The notes below the pieces were generated by a model. It made no database searches and was not told the DNA's origin. It was given only the letters and a program-made list of their open reading frames with translations. A program made the position numbers and the translations under genes. 64,000 bases of DNA from Photobacterium toruni (lineage in GTDB: Bacteria > Pseudomonadota > Gammaproteobacteria > Enterobacterales > Vibrionaceae): the NCBI RefSeq assembly GCF_024529955.1, contig NZ_AP024855.1, positions 310,001-374,000 of the forward strand, in the 5' to 3' direction. This document shows, one piece after another, positions 35,811-44,976 of the stretch; positions within the stretch are counted from its first letter, which is position 1, and every line of letters begins with the position of its first letter.

Positions 35811-36902
35811 ATGAATAAATACCGCCCTTATCTTGATCTACCACTTTGTATATCAATTCTTCTTTTAATCACGTTTAGTTCATTAACGGTATGGAGTGCA
35901 AGTAGCTTTAGCATACCCATTATTGAGCGGCATCTTATTCGTGGTATGTTGGCTATTGGTGTTTTGATTGTGATGTCGGCAATTCCTCCAGCAGCCTACC
36001 AACGCTATGCGCCTTATTTATTTGTGATCACGGTGATTTTTTTACTTGGCGTGTTTGTCAGTGGCGATAGTACCAATGGTTCTCGACGTTGGTTAGCACT
36101 CGGTCCAATTCGTTTTCAGCCATCTGAACTGGTTAAAGTCGCTGTGCCATTAATGATAGCGTGGGTATTAATCGCAGAGGCTGGACGCCCAACACTCAAG
36201 AAAGTTCTGATTTGCTTGATGATCACCGCCATTCCTGCGGGACTTATTTTCATTCAGCCAGATCTCGATGGTGCCATTTTTACCATTTTGTACGCCTTGT
36301 TTGTACTTTATTATGCGGGTATGAGCTGGAAGTTAATTTCAACTGTTTTAGGTATTATTGCCGTAACAGTGCCGCTCGCTTGGTATTTTGTAATGGAAAC
36401 CTATCAGAAAAAGCGGGTATTACAATTTCTTGATCCTGAATCAGACCCACTCGGGTCTGGCTATCAGATCATTCAGTCAAAAATTGCTATAGGCTCTGGC
36501 GGTATTCGCGGTAAAGGCTGGACAGATGCAACCCAAGGTAATTTAGGCTTTATACCAGAAAGCCATACTGACTTTATCTTCTCAACGTTTGCAGAAGAAT
36601 GGGGGTATTGGGGTAGCGTATTACTATTAGGGATCTATGCCTTTATGACTTTTAGAGTGATTTGGTTGGCTAATCAATCAGAATCCCCTTTTGCGCGTTT
36701 AGTCAGTGCCGCTTTTGCATTAAGTTTCTTTCTTTATAGTTTTATTAATATCGGTATGGTGAGTGGCGTATTGCCAGTAATGGGAAGTCCACTGCCATTT
36801 TTTAGTTATGGTGGCTCAGCCATTATTACGCAAGGGGCTATATTTGGCATGATCATGTCACTCTGCCTGCGTAAAAAATCCATTTGTGCGCCGTGTAAAT
36901 AA
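35811..36902 (+). CDS. RodA/FtsW (SEDS) family peptidoglycan polymerase, RodA-like
   Basis: The 363-residue protein has about ten membrane helices and SEDS motifs: SRRWLALGPIRFQPSELVKV, IFIQPDLDGA, the acidic loop GSGGIRGKGW...PESHTDFIFSTFAEEWG and GSPLPFFSYGGSAI. SEDS proteins polymerise glycan strands with a class B PBP partner. The gene is alone here, without the mrdA PBP2 or rlpA genes that normally accompany rodA, so it is probably a second copy, which is known in some Vibrionaceae. Its partner is unknown. The catalytic-site acidic residues look intact. A terminator follows. Confidence 0.85.
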   Translation: MNKYRPYLDLPLCISILLLITFSSLTVWSASSFSIPIIERHLIRGMLAIGVLIVMSAIPPAAYQRYAPYLFVITVIFLLGVFVSGDSTNGSRRWLALGPIRFQPSELVKVAVPLMIAWVLIAEAGRPTLKKVLICLMITAIPAGLIFIQPDLDGAIFTILYALFVLYYAGMSWKLISTVLGIIAVTVPLAWYFVMETYQKKRVLQFLDPESDPLGSGYQIIQSKIAIGSGGIRGKGWTDATQGNLGFIPESHTDFIFSTFAEEWGYWGSVLLLGIYAFMTFRVIWLANQSESPFARLVSAAFALSFFLYSFINIGMVSGVLPVMGSPLPFFSYGGSAIITQGAIFGMIMSLCLRKKSICAPCK

Positions 36903-36928
36903 AGTCATTAACACTCAAATTACCGCAT

Positions 36929-36972
36929 AAAAAAGACCAGCCGTATTTCAAAATATGGCTGGTCTTTTTATG
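36929..36972. terminator. Bidirectional rho-independent terminator
   Basis: AAAAAGACCAGCC-TAT pairs with ATA-GGCTGGTCTTTTT. It lies between the convergent RodA-like and OmpA genes. Confidence 0.88.
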
Positions 36973-37015
36973 ACTGCGCTTTAATTAAATGATAGGACAT
37001 TTAATCACAAACAGA

Positions 37016-38014
37016 TTAACGCTCAGAAGCGGCTTCTGTAGCGATTTTTAACGCTGGTGACGTAATTTCTACGCGGCGGTTTTGTGCACGACCTTCAGCT
37101 GTTGCATTGGTTGCGATTGGATGTTGCTCACCCATACCTTGTGCCGTAACCTGTGCTGGATTTGTTACATACTTTGTTAACTCAGTAGCCACTGCATGAG
37201 CACGTTTTTCAGACAGTGTTTGGTTATAAGCCGCTGGACCTGTATTTGAGGTATAGCCTGTCACAACAATCGTAGCACTTGGGTAACGCGTTAAGCGTTT
37301 AGCCATTGGCTGGAGTGCTCTTTCATTTGCAGCGGTTAATTTATACTGATTAACACCGTAGTCTAATGCTAATGTTGATGGCTCAATAGTCACTGTTTGT
37401 GCCATTGCTGGCGCGATCGTATCAACCACTACAGGTGCGGCTCCCCAGTTATAAACAAGGCTTAAACCGTAGAAATTAGTATCAAACTTATAATCTAAAT
37501 CAGTACCACGAGGTTTTGACGATAGATCATGATAATACTGATACTCAAGGCGAGTTGAGAGATGATCGGTTAATTGATATTCAACACCTGCACCGACAGT
37601 ACCAACAAGATGATCGTCTGTATCACTCACGCCATTACCATGGTAAGCCGTCAGCATATAACTGCCACCCGCTTTAGCGAATAAGCCCCAGCTATCATTA
37701 ACATGCCATGTCGCTTTACCTGTTAAATCAAAAGCATGTTGCTTAATATTCTGATGATTAACTTGTGCATCACCTAACCAAGTATAGCCAGTCTCAACCG
37801 CAAACCATGGGGTAATGTTATAACCCGCAAAGATACCTGCACCCAGATCGTTTTGTTTCAGACCAAGGTTAGAGGCATGACCATTCTGCTCAAAATGAGA
37901 ATAGTTAGCATCGCCTAAACGCACACCAACATAATAAGGATTAGCCGGTGCTGCTTGAGCAACACCAGAAATAAGGATAGCAAGCGGTAACAGTGCAAAA
38001 TATTTATTAGACAT
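37016..38014 (-). CDS. OmpA family outer membrane protein
   Basis: From ATG 38014 (MSNKYFALLPLAILISGVAQ) the 332-residue precursor has a signal peptide cut after about residue 21. The N-terminal beta-barrel (about 22-210) shows alternating strands such as NPYYVGVRLGDANYSHF and HLSTRLEYQYYHDL. The periplasmic OmpA peptidoglycan-binding domain (about 235-332) shows TIVVTGYTSNTGPAAYNQTL and AEGRAQNRRVEI. An in-frame extension to 38107 precedes the signal peptide and is not a likely start. It links the outer membrane to peptidoglycan. It is preceded by a gap of more than 180 bp with its own promoter. Confidence 0.9.
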   Translation of the reverse strand: MSNKYFALLPLAILISGVAQAAPANPYYVGVRLGDANYSHFEQNGHASNLGLKQNDLGAGIFAGYNITPWFAVETGYTWLGDAQVNHQNIKQHAFDLTGKATWHVNDSWGLFAKAGGSYMLTAYHGNGVSDTDDHLVGTVGAGVEYQLTDHLSTRLEYQYYHDLSSKPRGTDLDYKFDTNFYGLSLVYNWGAAPVVVDTIAPAMAQTVTIEPSTLALDYGVNQYKLTAANERALQPMAKRLTRYPSATIVVTGYTSNTGPAAYNQTLSEKRAHAVATELTKYVTNPAQVTAQGMGEQHPIATNATAEGRAQNRRVEITSPALKIATEAASER

Positions 38015-38199
38015 ACTATTTACTTTATAGTGATTAAAATTAGATAAGTTTTTGAATGTAATTATCTGCAGAATCATAATAATGCCAAAATAGCATTTCT
38101 TTGTCATAGCTAAATAAAAATAAAATCACTCGCTTACAAGCAGTATCAAGATCTGCTTATAAAATATAGCCAAACATTCACACCTAACACTTAGCGTCA

Positions 38200-38436
38200 T
38201 TAATAGTGTGTAATTGCAATACCGATCTCAGTAGCTAATTGCTGCAATTGCTCATCTGTATCTAATTTAACCGTCCAATTTAAACCACTGCCCACAGCGG
38301 TGATCACATTTGCGCCGCCAATTAATGTCAGTTCGTCGACTTGTGCTTGCATCATAATTCGGCAATTACCATCAATACGAATCACAACTTCATGTTGTGT
38401 CGCTATAATTTTGCCTTGAGAGAAAGTAATGATCAT
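38200..38436 (-). CDS. Hypothetical protein, 78 residues
   Basis: The small protein alternates strands and turns (IIATQHEVVIRIDGNCRIMM, GLNWTVKLDTDEQLQQLATE) and has no membrane segment or known motif. It starts 5 nt after the thioesterase stop codon on the same strand, so the two genes form an operon. The function is unknown; the operon partner hints at a role near acyl-CoA metabolism, but only as an inference. The end of the protein forms a short helix EQLQQLATEIGIAI. Confidence 0.65.
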   Translation of the reverse strand: MIITFSQGKIIATQHEVVIRIDGNCRIMMQAQVDELTLIGGANVITAVGSGLNWTVKLDTDEQLQQLATEIGIAITHY

Positions 38437-38441
38437 TATAT

Positions 38442-38870
38442 TTACTGCTTTTTATGTTTTAAAACGGCCATCGTCAAACGGCTGGTACAAACGAGGCGCT
38501 GACGTTCATCACGAATTTCAATCTGCCATACCTGTGTTGTCGCCCCAATATGTAACGGGGTCGCTTTTCCTGTCACAAGACCACTGCGAACGGCACGAAT
38601 GTGATTAGCATTAATATCTAACCCCACACAATAATAATCACTAGTAACAGCAAAATTTGCAGCCAATGATCCTAACGTTTCAGCTAAGACGACAGAAGCG
38701 CCACCATGCAACATCCCTAATGGTTGATGGGTACGCGAATCGACAGGCATCGTTGCAGATAATGACGAATCATCAACAGCCACATATTCAATCCCTAAAT
38801 GTTCAACTAATGTATTTTTAGAGGTTTGATTAAAAAGTGCTAACGTAAATGGTCGTTGCCAAATTGCCAT
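38442..38870 (-). CDS. Hotdog-fold thioesterase (MenI/PaaI type)
   Basis: The protein of about 142 residues has the family pattern LGIEYVAVDDSSLSATMPVD, HQPLGMLHGGASVVLAETLGS with the active-site acid in the helix after HGG, and DINANHIRAVRSGLVTGKATPLHIG. These enzymes hydrolyse acyl-CoA thioesters in the cytoplasm. Length and motifs resemble DHNA-CoA thioesterase MenI and its relative EntH, but no menaquinone gene is nearby. ATG 38873 and ATG 38870 are adjacent; GGGAG upstream is better spaced for 38870. It leads a two-gene operon. Confidence 0.87.
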   Translation of the reverse strand: MAIWQRPFTLALFNQTSKNTLVEHLGIEYVAVDDSSLSATMPVDSRTHQPLGMLHGGASVVLAETLGSLAANFAVTSDYYCVGLDINANHIRAVRSGLVTGKATPLHIGATTQVWQIEIRDERQRLVCTSRLTMAVLKHKKQ

Positions 38871-39045
38871 CATATTCTCCCGTCATGAGTGTGTTATGCC
38901 ATTTATGAATCAACAATGATAACACTGTTTCTCTTTATCTTATTACAACGTAAAATAGCTAAATTCACGCATTTAAGGTATTTGTTACAGATACATTTCT
39001 TTAATAAACGTCTTTTTTGTTTTTAGCTGATTTACGTGTTCAAGT

Positions 39046-40536
39046 ATGATGAATTTAATTAAAAGTAAAACAACATCGCTGCCACACACTGATTTACCAC
39101 TATCTGTAGGTATTATTGGTGGTGGTATCGCAGGATCAACTATTGCCCTTCGATTAGCCGAACAAGGTATTAATGTTCAGCTCTTTGAGGAAGGTAAAAG
39201 CTTAGTTAATGGCCCTCCAATTTGTCACTTACATGCTGGCGGGAATCTGTATCGTGAGATTTCAGATCAACAATGCATAACCTTACTCAAGCAATCTATT
39301 GATACATTACGTGTTTATCGCCATACCTCAAATATTAGACCAACGGTTATTGCGATACCTTGCAGTGATGCAGGTGATCCCAATGATTTATTACCGCGTC
39401 TAACGTTATTGCAACAAACTTATCAAACACTTGTTGAACAAGATCCTAAAAACCGTGTGCTTGGTGAGCCAAAAGATTACTTTACACTATACCAACGTAG
39501 TGATTTGGAATATCTCGCCTCACAAGATAATCCTCAGCAACCGTTAACGCCTGATCAATGGATGATCCCAGTAGCCAAATCCATCAATTTAGATCAATTC
39601 AAATACCCATTAGTCATGGTGCAAGAATATGGTTTAAGTGTGTTTAGAATTGCAGCGACCTTAACACTTGCATTAAACAAATTAACTCAATGTCATGTTC
39701 ATACGAGTGCTAAAGTAACCTCTTTAGTCGAATCTGTGCAAGGTACTGGCTGGCAAGTTAATTATCAAGATGCAAGCAACCAATACCATCAAATCAATGT
39801 GGACTACCTCGTAAATGCAGGGGGTTATCAAACAGGAACAATTGATGACCTAGCGCATATTCCACGTCAACGAATGGTTGAATTTAAAGCCGCTTATATT
39901 ACTCATTGGGCACAATGTGATGCACAATGGCCTGAAGTGATCTTCCATGGTGAACGCGGTACACCAAATGGTATGGCACAATTAACGCCTTATCCTAATG
40001 GTTTTTTCCAACTCCATGGTATGACACAAGACATTACACTGTTTAAAAATGGCTTAGTTGCATCAAATGCGACCAGTGCGCAACCACAGTTAAATGCGGC
40101 TTTTAAAGAAAAGTTACAACAACACTGGTCACAACAAGAAATTGAGCAACGTACACAGCGTGCTATTAACCATATGGCACAATTTGTAGGGAAGTTTGAA
40201 CAAGCAACTGTTGGCGGTAAACCTTTATTTGGTGCTCAACAAATACCGGGAAATGATCCAACATTACGTGCCGCTGATGTCTCTTATTCTCACCAACGTT
40301 ATGCGCGTTCTGAAATTGTCAAAGCATCCTCTGCGTTATCAGTTGCTGATGCGATAATGGATCAACTCGCAGCATTGCATTTAATTCAAACACCAGTATC
40401 CCAAACTCGTGAAGATGCGTTTCCTATTGCCCAACAATTAAGTCTCAACGATATTGTCAGTTATGCTGAACAATTAGCCGCAGAGCGTGGTTTTCCAATC
40501 TCACTCGCTAGCCCTATTGGTCATAATACAAAATAG
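39046..40536 (+). CDS. FAD-dependent oxidoreductase (DAO superfamily)
   Basis: The 496-residue protein has an FAD-binding Rossmann motif near its start (SVGIIGGGIAGSTIALRLAEQ followed by an acidic strand end LFEE). It continues with CHLHAGGNLYREIS, a histidine segment often seen near covalent or tight flavin sites, and DYLVNAGGYQTG in the middle. The overall length and layout fit D-amino-acid-oxidase-like flavoproteins found in Vibrionaceae. The substrate is unknown. It has no signal peptide. A terminator follows, and the gene stands alone. Confidence 0.8.
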   Translation: MMNLIKSKTTSLPHTDLPLSVGIIGGGIAGSTIALRLAEQGINVQLFEEGKSLVNGPPICHLHAGGNLYREISDQQCITLLKQSIDTLRVYRHTSNIRPTVIAIPCSDAGDPNDLLPRLTLLQQTYQTLVEQDPKNRVLGEPKDYFTLYQRSDLEYLASQDNPQQPLTPDQWMIPVAKSINLDQFKYPLVMVQEYGLSVFRIAATLTLALNKLTQCHVHTSAKVTSLVESVQGTGWQVNYQDASNQYHQINVDYLVNAGGYQTGTIDDLAHIPRQRMVEFKAAYITHWAQCDAQWPEVIFHGERGTPNGMAQLTPYPNGFFQLHGMTQDITLFKNGLVASNATSAQPQLNAAFKEKLQQHWSQQEIEQRTQRAINHMAQFVGKFEQATVGGKPLFGAQQIPGNDPTLRAADVSYSHQRYARSEIVKASSALSVADAIMDQLAALHLIQTPVSQTREDAFPIAQQLSLNDIVSYAEQLAAERGFPISLASPIGHNTK

Positions 40537-40548
40537 TCATTAAATAAC

Positions 40549-40582
40549 AACAAAGTAGCTGAAATCACAGCTACTTTGTTCA
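40549..40582. terminator. Rho-independent terminator
   Basis: ACAAAGTAGCTG pairs with CAGCTACTTTGT. It lies between the convergent oxidoreductase and coiled-coil protein genes. The T run is short. Confidence 0.7.
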
Positions 40583-40620
40583 ACACAATATCGTTAATAC
40601 TAATCTAAATAAAAAACGCT

Positions 40621-41319
40621 TTATTGCTTGCCTATTTCAGCATTAATAACGGCTAACGCTTGCTGCTGCGACACTAATAACGCTTGTTTATTTTTTAGTA
40701 GCCCTAATTGTTGATCATACTTATCGCAATCTTTTTGTGATACCCAATTCCAGCTATTGCCAGATTTAAATTCATCACATGCTTTTTTGAAGTCTTTTGC
40801 CGCTTGCTTTATTTGAATCACATCCGCTTGGGTTGCCGTCACATTGGCTTGCATTTCAGCTTGACGTTTAAAATATTGCTGCGATTTATCAATCACGACT
40901 TGCTGCTTATTGGTTGTTGTTTGTAACTTAACAACCTCAGTATTTAATTTCTTTTTTGTTACTTCTAATTGTTGTTGATTTGCCGCTAACTGCTGCCTTT
41001 TCTGTGTTAATAAGGCTAATTGCGCTGAGAAATCCGCTTTTTGTTTCTCAACCAATTGCGTCATCATTGTTAACTCTTTGGTTGTTTGTTCTAATTGTCG
41101 ACTTTGTTTTTCATTACTTGCCACTAATACTTGATATTGTGCCGAGTTACGATCAAGTTGCTCAGTTTGAGACTGCACAAGTTGTTGGCAACGAACAAGA
41201 GTAGGAGCGTTAGTCTTTTTTTCTACTTTCATTCCGACACCATAGCCAATGACGCCACCTGCAATAAGTGCTAAAAGAGAGAATAACAAAGGGGTTTTAC
41301 TTGTCGTTATAGTAGACAT
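40621..41319 (-). CDS. Membrane-anchored coiled-coil protein of unknown function
   Basis: From ATG 41319 (GGAGAAAG upstream; an ATG at 41334 overlaps this site) the protein has 232 residues. It has one N-terminal membrane helix (about residues 13-32, SLLALIAGGVIGYGVG), then a long heptad-like region rich in glutamine, lysine and leucine (about 45-175) predicted to form a coiled coil, and a C-terminal globular bit with two cysteines (KACDEFKSGNSWNWVSQKDC). The coil would extend into the periplasm. I do not recognise the family. It is monocistronic. Confidence 0.7.
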   Translation of the reverse strand: MSTITTSKTPLLFSLLALIAGGVIGYGVGMKVEKKTNAPTLVRCQQLVQSQTEQLDRNSAQYQVLVASNEKQSRQLEQTTKELTMMTQLVEKQKADFSAQLALLTQKRQQLAANQQQLEVTKKKLNTEVVKLQTTTNKQQVVIDKSQQYFKRQAEMQANVTATQADVIQIKQAAKDFKKACDEFKSGNSWNWVSQKDCDKYDQQLGLLKNKQALLVSQQQALAVINAEIGKQ

Positions 41320-41607
41320 AATCACTTTCTCCATTTTATTTTTCGGACTAGGAACAACTAATACATTTACCTGTTGATGAGGTTAACACTTTGGTAGTGA
41401 TCGATTGTTAACACCGTATCAAATAATGTTATGCCTTTAGAAAAAAACGTTAATAATGAATAAATTCGGCTAAATTATCGCTCAATTCTCAATTTTAATA
41501 ATGTGTTTCAACCATAATATCTAGTGAGATTAATCAATAAATTCGGTGCAAGCAAACTAGAATTAATTTAATCGATTTCAATTCACACTATAACTAATGG
41601 TACTTTT

Positions 41608-42120
41608 ATGATCACACCACTGTTTTTTTTAACTGTATCGGCATTTTCAATCCCTTTGCTTGAAAACTCAACCTACAGCCAAACTGATACCCATTGCACT
41701 CTCACAGTAAAAGAAGAACGTCTACAAGATAATATTGTGTTAACAATGTCAACGAACCGAAATAATCACTATGATGTTAAAATCTATCATTTACATGATC
41801 TTCAAGCACCTTCTCGTGGCGAGTTAACCCAACATTCAATTGATAATACCAAACAACATCAGCAACTTAATTACGTCGTTGATCACAACCTATTTAAACG
41901 TATCGATGATGAAACCGTTATTTATACTACCACTATTGCAAATGACAGTAACAATATCAGCCCACAACAATTTACTCAGGCTTTCAAAGCGCATAGCTAC
42001 CGTACAAAATTACATATTGAAGGGCTTAACCCTCTCGCATTTATTGCTAGTCAACGCCAAGCCGACGCTTTTTTTCGCTGTGCTGAACAGCAACAAATAA
42101 CAACATTGGCTAAGCGTTAA
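41608..42120 (+). CDS. Hypothetical exported protein
   Basis: The 170-residue protein starts MITPLFFLTVSAFSIPLLE, a short signal-peptide-like start without a basic residue, so export is only probable. The rest has alternating strands (CTLTVKEERLQDNIVLTMST) and a histidine-rich middle (HYDVKIYHLHDL). Two cysteines (Cys30 and one near 157) might pair. No family recognised. It faces the PTS-like permease gene, convergent, with a 45-bp gap. Confidence 0.6.
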   Translation: MITPLFFLTVSAFSIPLLENSTYSQTDTHCTLTVKEERLQDNIVLTMSTNRNNHYDVKIYHLHDLQAPSRGELTQHSIDNTKQHQQLNYVVDHNLFKRIDDETVIYTTTIANDSNNISPQQFTQAFKAHSYRTKLHIEGLNPLAFIASQRQADAFFRCAEQQQITTLAKR

Positions 42121-42165
42121 TAATTGATATTATTGATAATAACAAGTAAAAAATAATAACCGCTA

Positions 42166-43224
42166 TTAGCTTAATTTCAGGACTAAATCACTGTCTTGAA
42201 TCCACCCCTGACGGCGCATGATATACGCAACAGCAATAGTGATCAGTGCAGGTAAAATAAAGTGCATTAACACAATTAACCCATAGATATAGCCACTGCT
42301 TATACCCGGTTGCTCCATTGCGATCAGCGTTTGAATTTGCCCTACTAATCCTGATGTTCCCATTCCTGCCCCCAAAGGAGTATTTTGCATATGAAATACC
42401 ACCGTTGCTATAGGGCCAAGTATTGCAGATGCCACAATCGGTGGAATCCAAATTTTATAATTTTTAACAATATTTGGCATTTGTAACATTGAAGTACCGA
42501 GTCCTTGAGCAAAAATACCTGCCCAGCCATTAACTCGATAACTCATAACGGCAAAGCCCACCATTTGCGCCGCACACCCGACTGTTGCAGCCCCCGCCGC
42601 TAACCCATTTAAACTCAGCATAATAGCAATCGCAGCACTGCTAATCGGTAGTGTTAGTGCCATTCCCATCAATACTGCCACTACTGCTCCCATCAATAAT
42701 GGTTGTAATTGCGTCGTCGACATAATCAATTGTCCAAACTGGGTCATTAATGCGCCGACCAGCGGTCCAATCCAACTACCAACCATGACACCAACTAAGA
42801 CAGTAACAGCCGGCGTCACTAAAATATCAACCTTGGTTTCACCCGCAACCAATTTACCGCATTCAGCAGCACAAATACTGGCGACATAAGCACCAACAGG
42901 CCCTCCCATTGCCGCCCCCGCAGCACCAGCAATGGTCGATGAAAATAAAACTAATGGTGGCGCTTTTAATGCATAAGCAATCGCGACACCAATTGCAGGT
43001 CCGGTCATTTGCTTTGCTAGTGGCCACAAAACATCACTCAAGAGTGGTATTGAAAATTTAATGCCAATTGTATTTAAAATCGAACCAATCAGTAATGACG
43101 AAAATAAGCCTAACGCCATAAAACTCATTGCATGTATAAAATAGCAATGACAAGAGATAATGATATTTTTAGAAACGAGAAAACGATTAACACGGGCAAG
43201 AAAACGCGACCAAGGAAGCTGCAT
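42166..43224 (-). CDS. PTS-type permease, EIIC_2 (PF13303-like) family
   Basis: The protein of about 352 residues has many hydrophobic helices and glycine/alanine-rich loops (IAGAAGAAMGGPVGAYVASI, LVGVMVGSWIGPLVGALM, LGAGMGTSGLVGQIQTLIAM) typical of the PTS_EIIC_2 family. These are PTS-like IIC membrane proteins without attached IIA or IIB domains. It may transport a small molecule, but no phosphotransfer partner lies nearby. The start is uncertain: ATG 43224 and a GTG at 43239 both lack a clear ribosome site. Confidence 0.78.
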   Translation of the reverse strand: MQLPWSRFLARVNRFLVSKNIIISCHCYFIHAMSFMALGLFSSLLIGSILNTIGIKFSIPLLSDVLWPLAKQMTGPAIGVAIAYALKAPPLVLFSSTIAGAAGAAMGGPVGAYVASICAAECGKLVAGETKVDILVTPAVTVLVGVMVGSWIGPLVGALMTQFGQLIMSTTQLQPLLMGAVVAVLMGMALTLPISSAAIAIMLSLNGLAAGAATVGCAAQMVGFAVMSYRVNGWAGIFAQGLGTSMLQMPNIVKNYKIWIPPIVASAILGPIATVVFHMQNTPLGAGMGTSGLVGQIQTLIAMEQPGISSGYIYGLIVLMHFILPALITIAVAYIMRRQGWIQDSDLVLKLS

Positions 43225-43511
43225 TACAACAAAAACCACATAAAAGAGCTGAATAATGGCAGAATTTTACCTTAGACTGTCTATAAATACAGTCATTAAG
43301 TTACTTTTTTTATCATTTAGACTATATTAATACTCAACATAATTAATCCCTATGCAGCACCTTTAACACATTAATTATGTAACCGTAACCTGATTCACAT
43401 TGGGTAACCCTAACATCAACACAAACATAACTAAAAATAGAGCATAATAATTTACCCACCCGTGGTGTTTATTTACTGTTATGGCTCATGTGCTTACTAG
43501 GAATAAACATC

Positions 43512-44483
43512 ATGTCATTAATACATTACCAGCCACTATCATATTTCAATGATAGTTTTAAAAATCAAAATGTTAGTAAACAATTAACGCCGATTGCCGC
43601 GTTAATTAGCCTCGCTTTGAGCTTTCCTCTTGCGGCTGCACAACCACCATTAATGCTTGCCAAAAGTTTACCTAGCGATCAATTAAATGCTGCACATTAT
43701 AGTGATGATAATCAAATTCACGATATTTTTACGGTAACTGATTATTTGGTAAGTGAGAAATTAGACGGTATTCGCGCCTATTGGAATGGGCAACAGTTGC
43801 TAACCAAAACCGGCAATATTATTCATGCACCAACATGGTTTTATGCTAATTTTCCAAACACACCTTTAGATGGCGAACTGTGGATTGAGCGCGGTCAATT
43901 TCAAGCATTAACACGTATTGTGCTGGATAATAAACCTGATCATCAGGCATGGAAAAATGTTAATTATATGGTGTTTGATCTTCCTCATAACAGCGCACCA
44001 TTTAGCGACCGTTACCTTCAATTGCAAGCATTAATTGAGCAACAACGGGATCAAAACAATCAACCACTAAAACACTTACAGTGGGTTGAGCACAAGTCAC
44101 TTGATAACTTGGCTATTTTAGTCCAGTGGTTAGATATTATTAGTAGTCATGATGGTGAAGGCCTAATGCTGCACCACAAATCCAATAACTATACTTCTGG
44201 CAGAACGGAACATTTATTAAAACTAAAAAATCATCACGATGCAGAAGCTATTATTATTGGCTATGAAGAAGGCAATGGTAAATATCAAGGCATGATGGGA
44301 TCCGTTTGGGTAAAAACAGCTACCAATAATACGTTTAAAATAGGATCAGGCTTTAATGATCAACAACGAAAATCTCCCCCTGCGATAGGCAGCACCATTC
44401 AATATCGCTATAACGGCTATACCAACAATGGAATCCCCCGTTTTGCTCGTTTTATTCGAGTACGTAATAATCCTGACAGTTAA
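43512..44483 (+). CDS. ATP-dependent DNA ligase (LigE-like, periplasmic type)
   Basis: From ATG 43512 (AGGAA 8 nt upstream) the protein has 323 residues. The catalytic motif I lysine is in EKLDGIRA (Lys83). DGELWIERGQF gives motif III/IIIa, DGEGLMLHHKS motif IV and LLKLKN motif V. It contains adenylation and OB domains only, as in minimal LigE ligases. A hydrophobic segment at residues 26-44 ending PLAAAQ resembles a signal peptide, with an unusually long 25-residue front. LigE ligases carry signal peptides and are thought to act on DNA in the periplasm, perhaps during uptake. A cytochrome c gene follows 138 bp downstream. Confidence 0.85.
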   Translation: MSLIHYQPLSYFNDSFKNQNVSKQLTPIAALISLALSFPLAAAQPPLMLAKSLPSDQLNAAHYSDDNQIHDIFTVTDYLVSEKLDGIRAYWNGQQLLTKTGNIIHAPTWFYANFPNTPLDGELWIERGQFQALTRIVLDNKPDHQAWKNVNYMVFDLPHNSAPFSDRYLQLQALIEQQRDQNNQPLKHLQWVEHKSLDNLAILVQWLDIISSHDGEGLMLHHKSNNYTSGRTEHLLKLKNHHDAEAIIIGYEEGNGKYQGMMGSVWVKTATNNTFKIGSGFNDQQRKSPPAIGSTIQYRYNGYTNNGIPRFARFIRVRNNPDS

Positions 44484-44621
44484 TATCAAAATCACAACAA
44501 ATGTCATTGGCACATGACATTTATTGTTACACTCTTTTAAGACAAATATAGATTAAGTCGTTGATTAGTTTTGGTATAACTTTACTATAATCGCCACATT
44601 CTTTTAACATAACGACTAATA

Positions 44622-44960
44622 ATGACCAACTTATTTAATCGCTCTTATCCCCTAACAGCCGCAATACTGCTTACTGTGACCATGAGCAGTAATGTTTATG
44701 CTATGCCTCAAGGTGACGCAAGCAAAGGGGAAATAAAAACCCCCAGTTGCCGTTTTTGTCATGGCGATAATGGTATTGCACCACAACCAAGCTATCCCAA
44801 CCTTGCAGGTCAACAACAGCAATACCTGTATGATGCGATGCTAGCTTACACCAATGATATGCGTCTTGGACCAATGGCAACGATGATGAAAGGTCAGTTA
44901 CAAAATTTAAGCCCACAAGACCTTGCCGATATTGCGGCTTATTATTCTAAAATGAAATAG
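44622..44960 (+). CDS. Class I cytochrome c (c553-like), periplasmic
   Basis: The 112-residue precursor has a signal peptide (cut after about Ala27 in NVYA), a single haem site CRFCH (Cys43, Cys46, His47), a PNLAGQ strand and a methionine-rich distal segment GPMATMMKGQLQ that supplies the axial methionine. The C-terminal helix LSPQDLADIAAYYSKM is the usual one. It is a small electron carrier in the periplasm. The gene follows the DNA ligase on the same strand, possibly in one unit, and is convergent with the FUSC gene. Confidence 0.9.
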   Translation: MTNLFNRSYPLTAAILLTVTMSSNVYAMPQGDASKGEIKTPSCRFCHGDNGIAPQPSYPNLAGQQQQYLYDAMLAYTNDMRLGPMATMMKGQLQNLSPQDLADIAAYYSKMK

Positions 44961-44976
44961 TCGTGACAGCTTCCCC

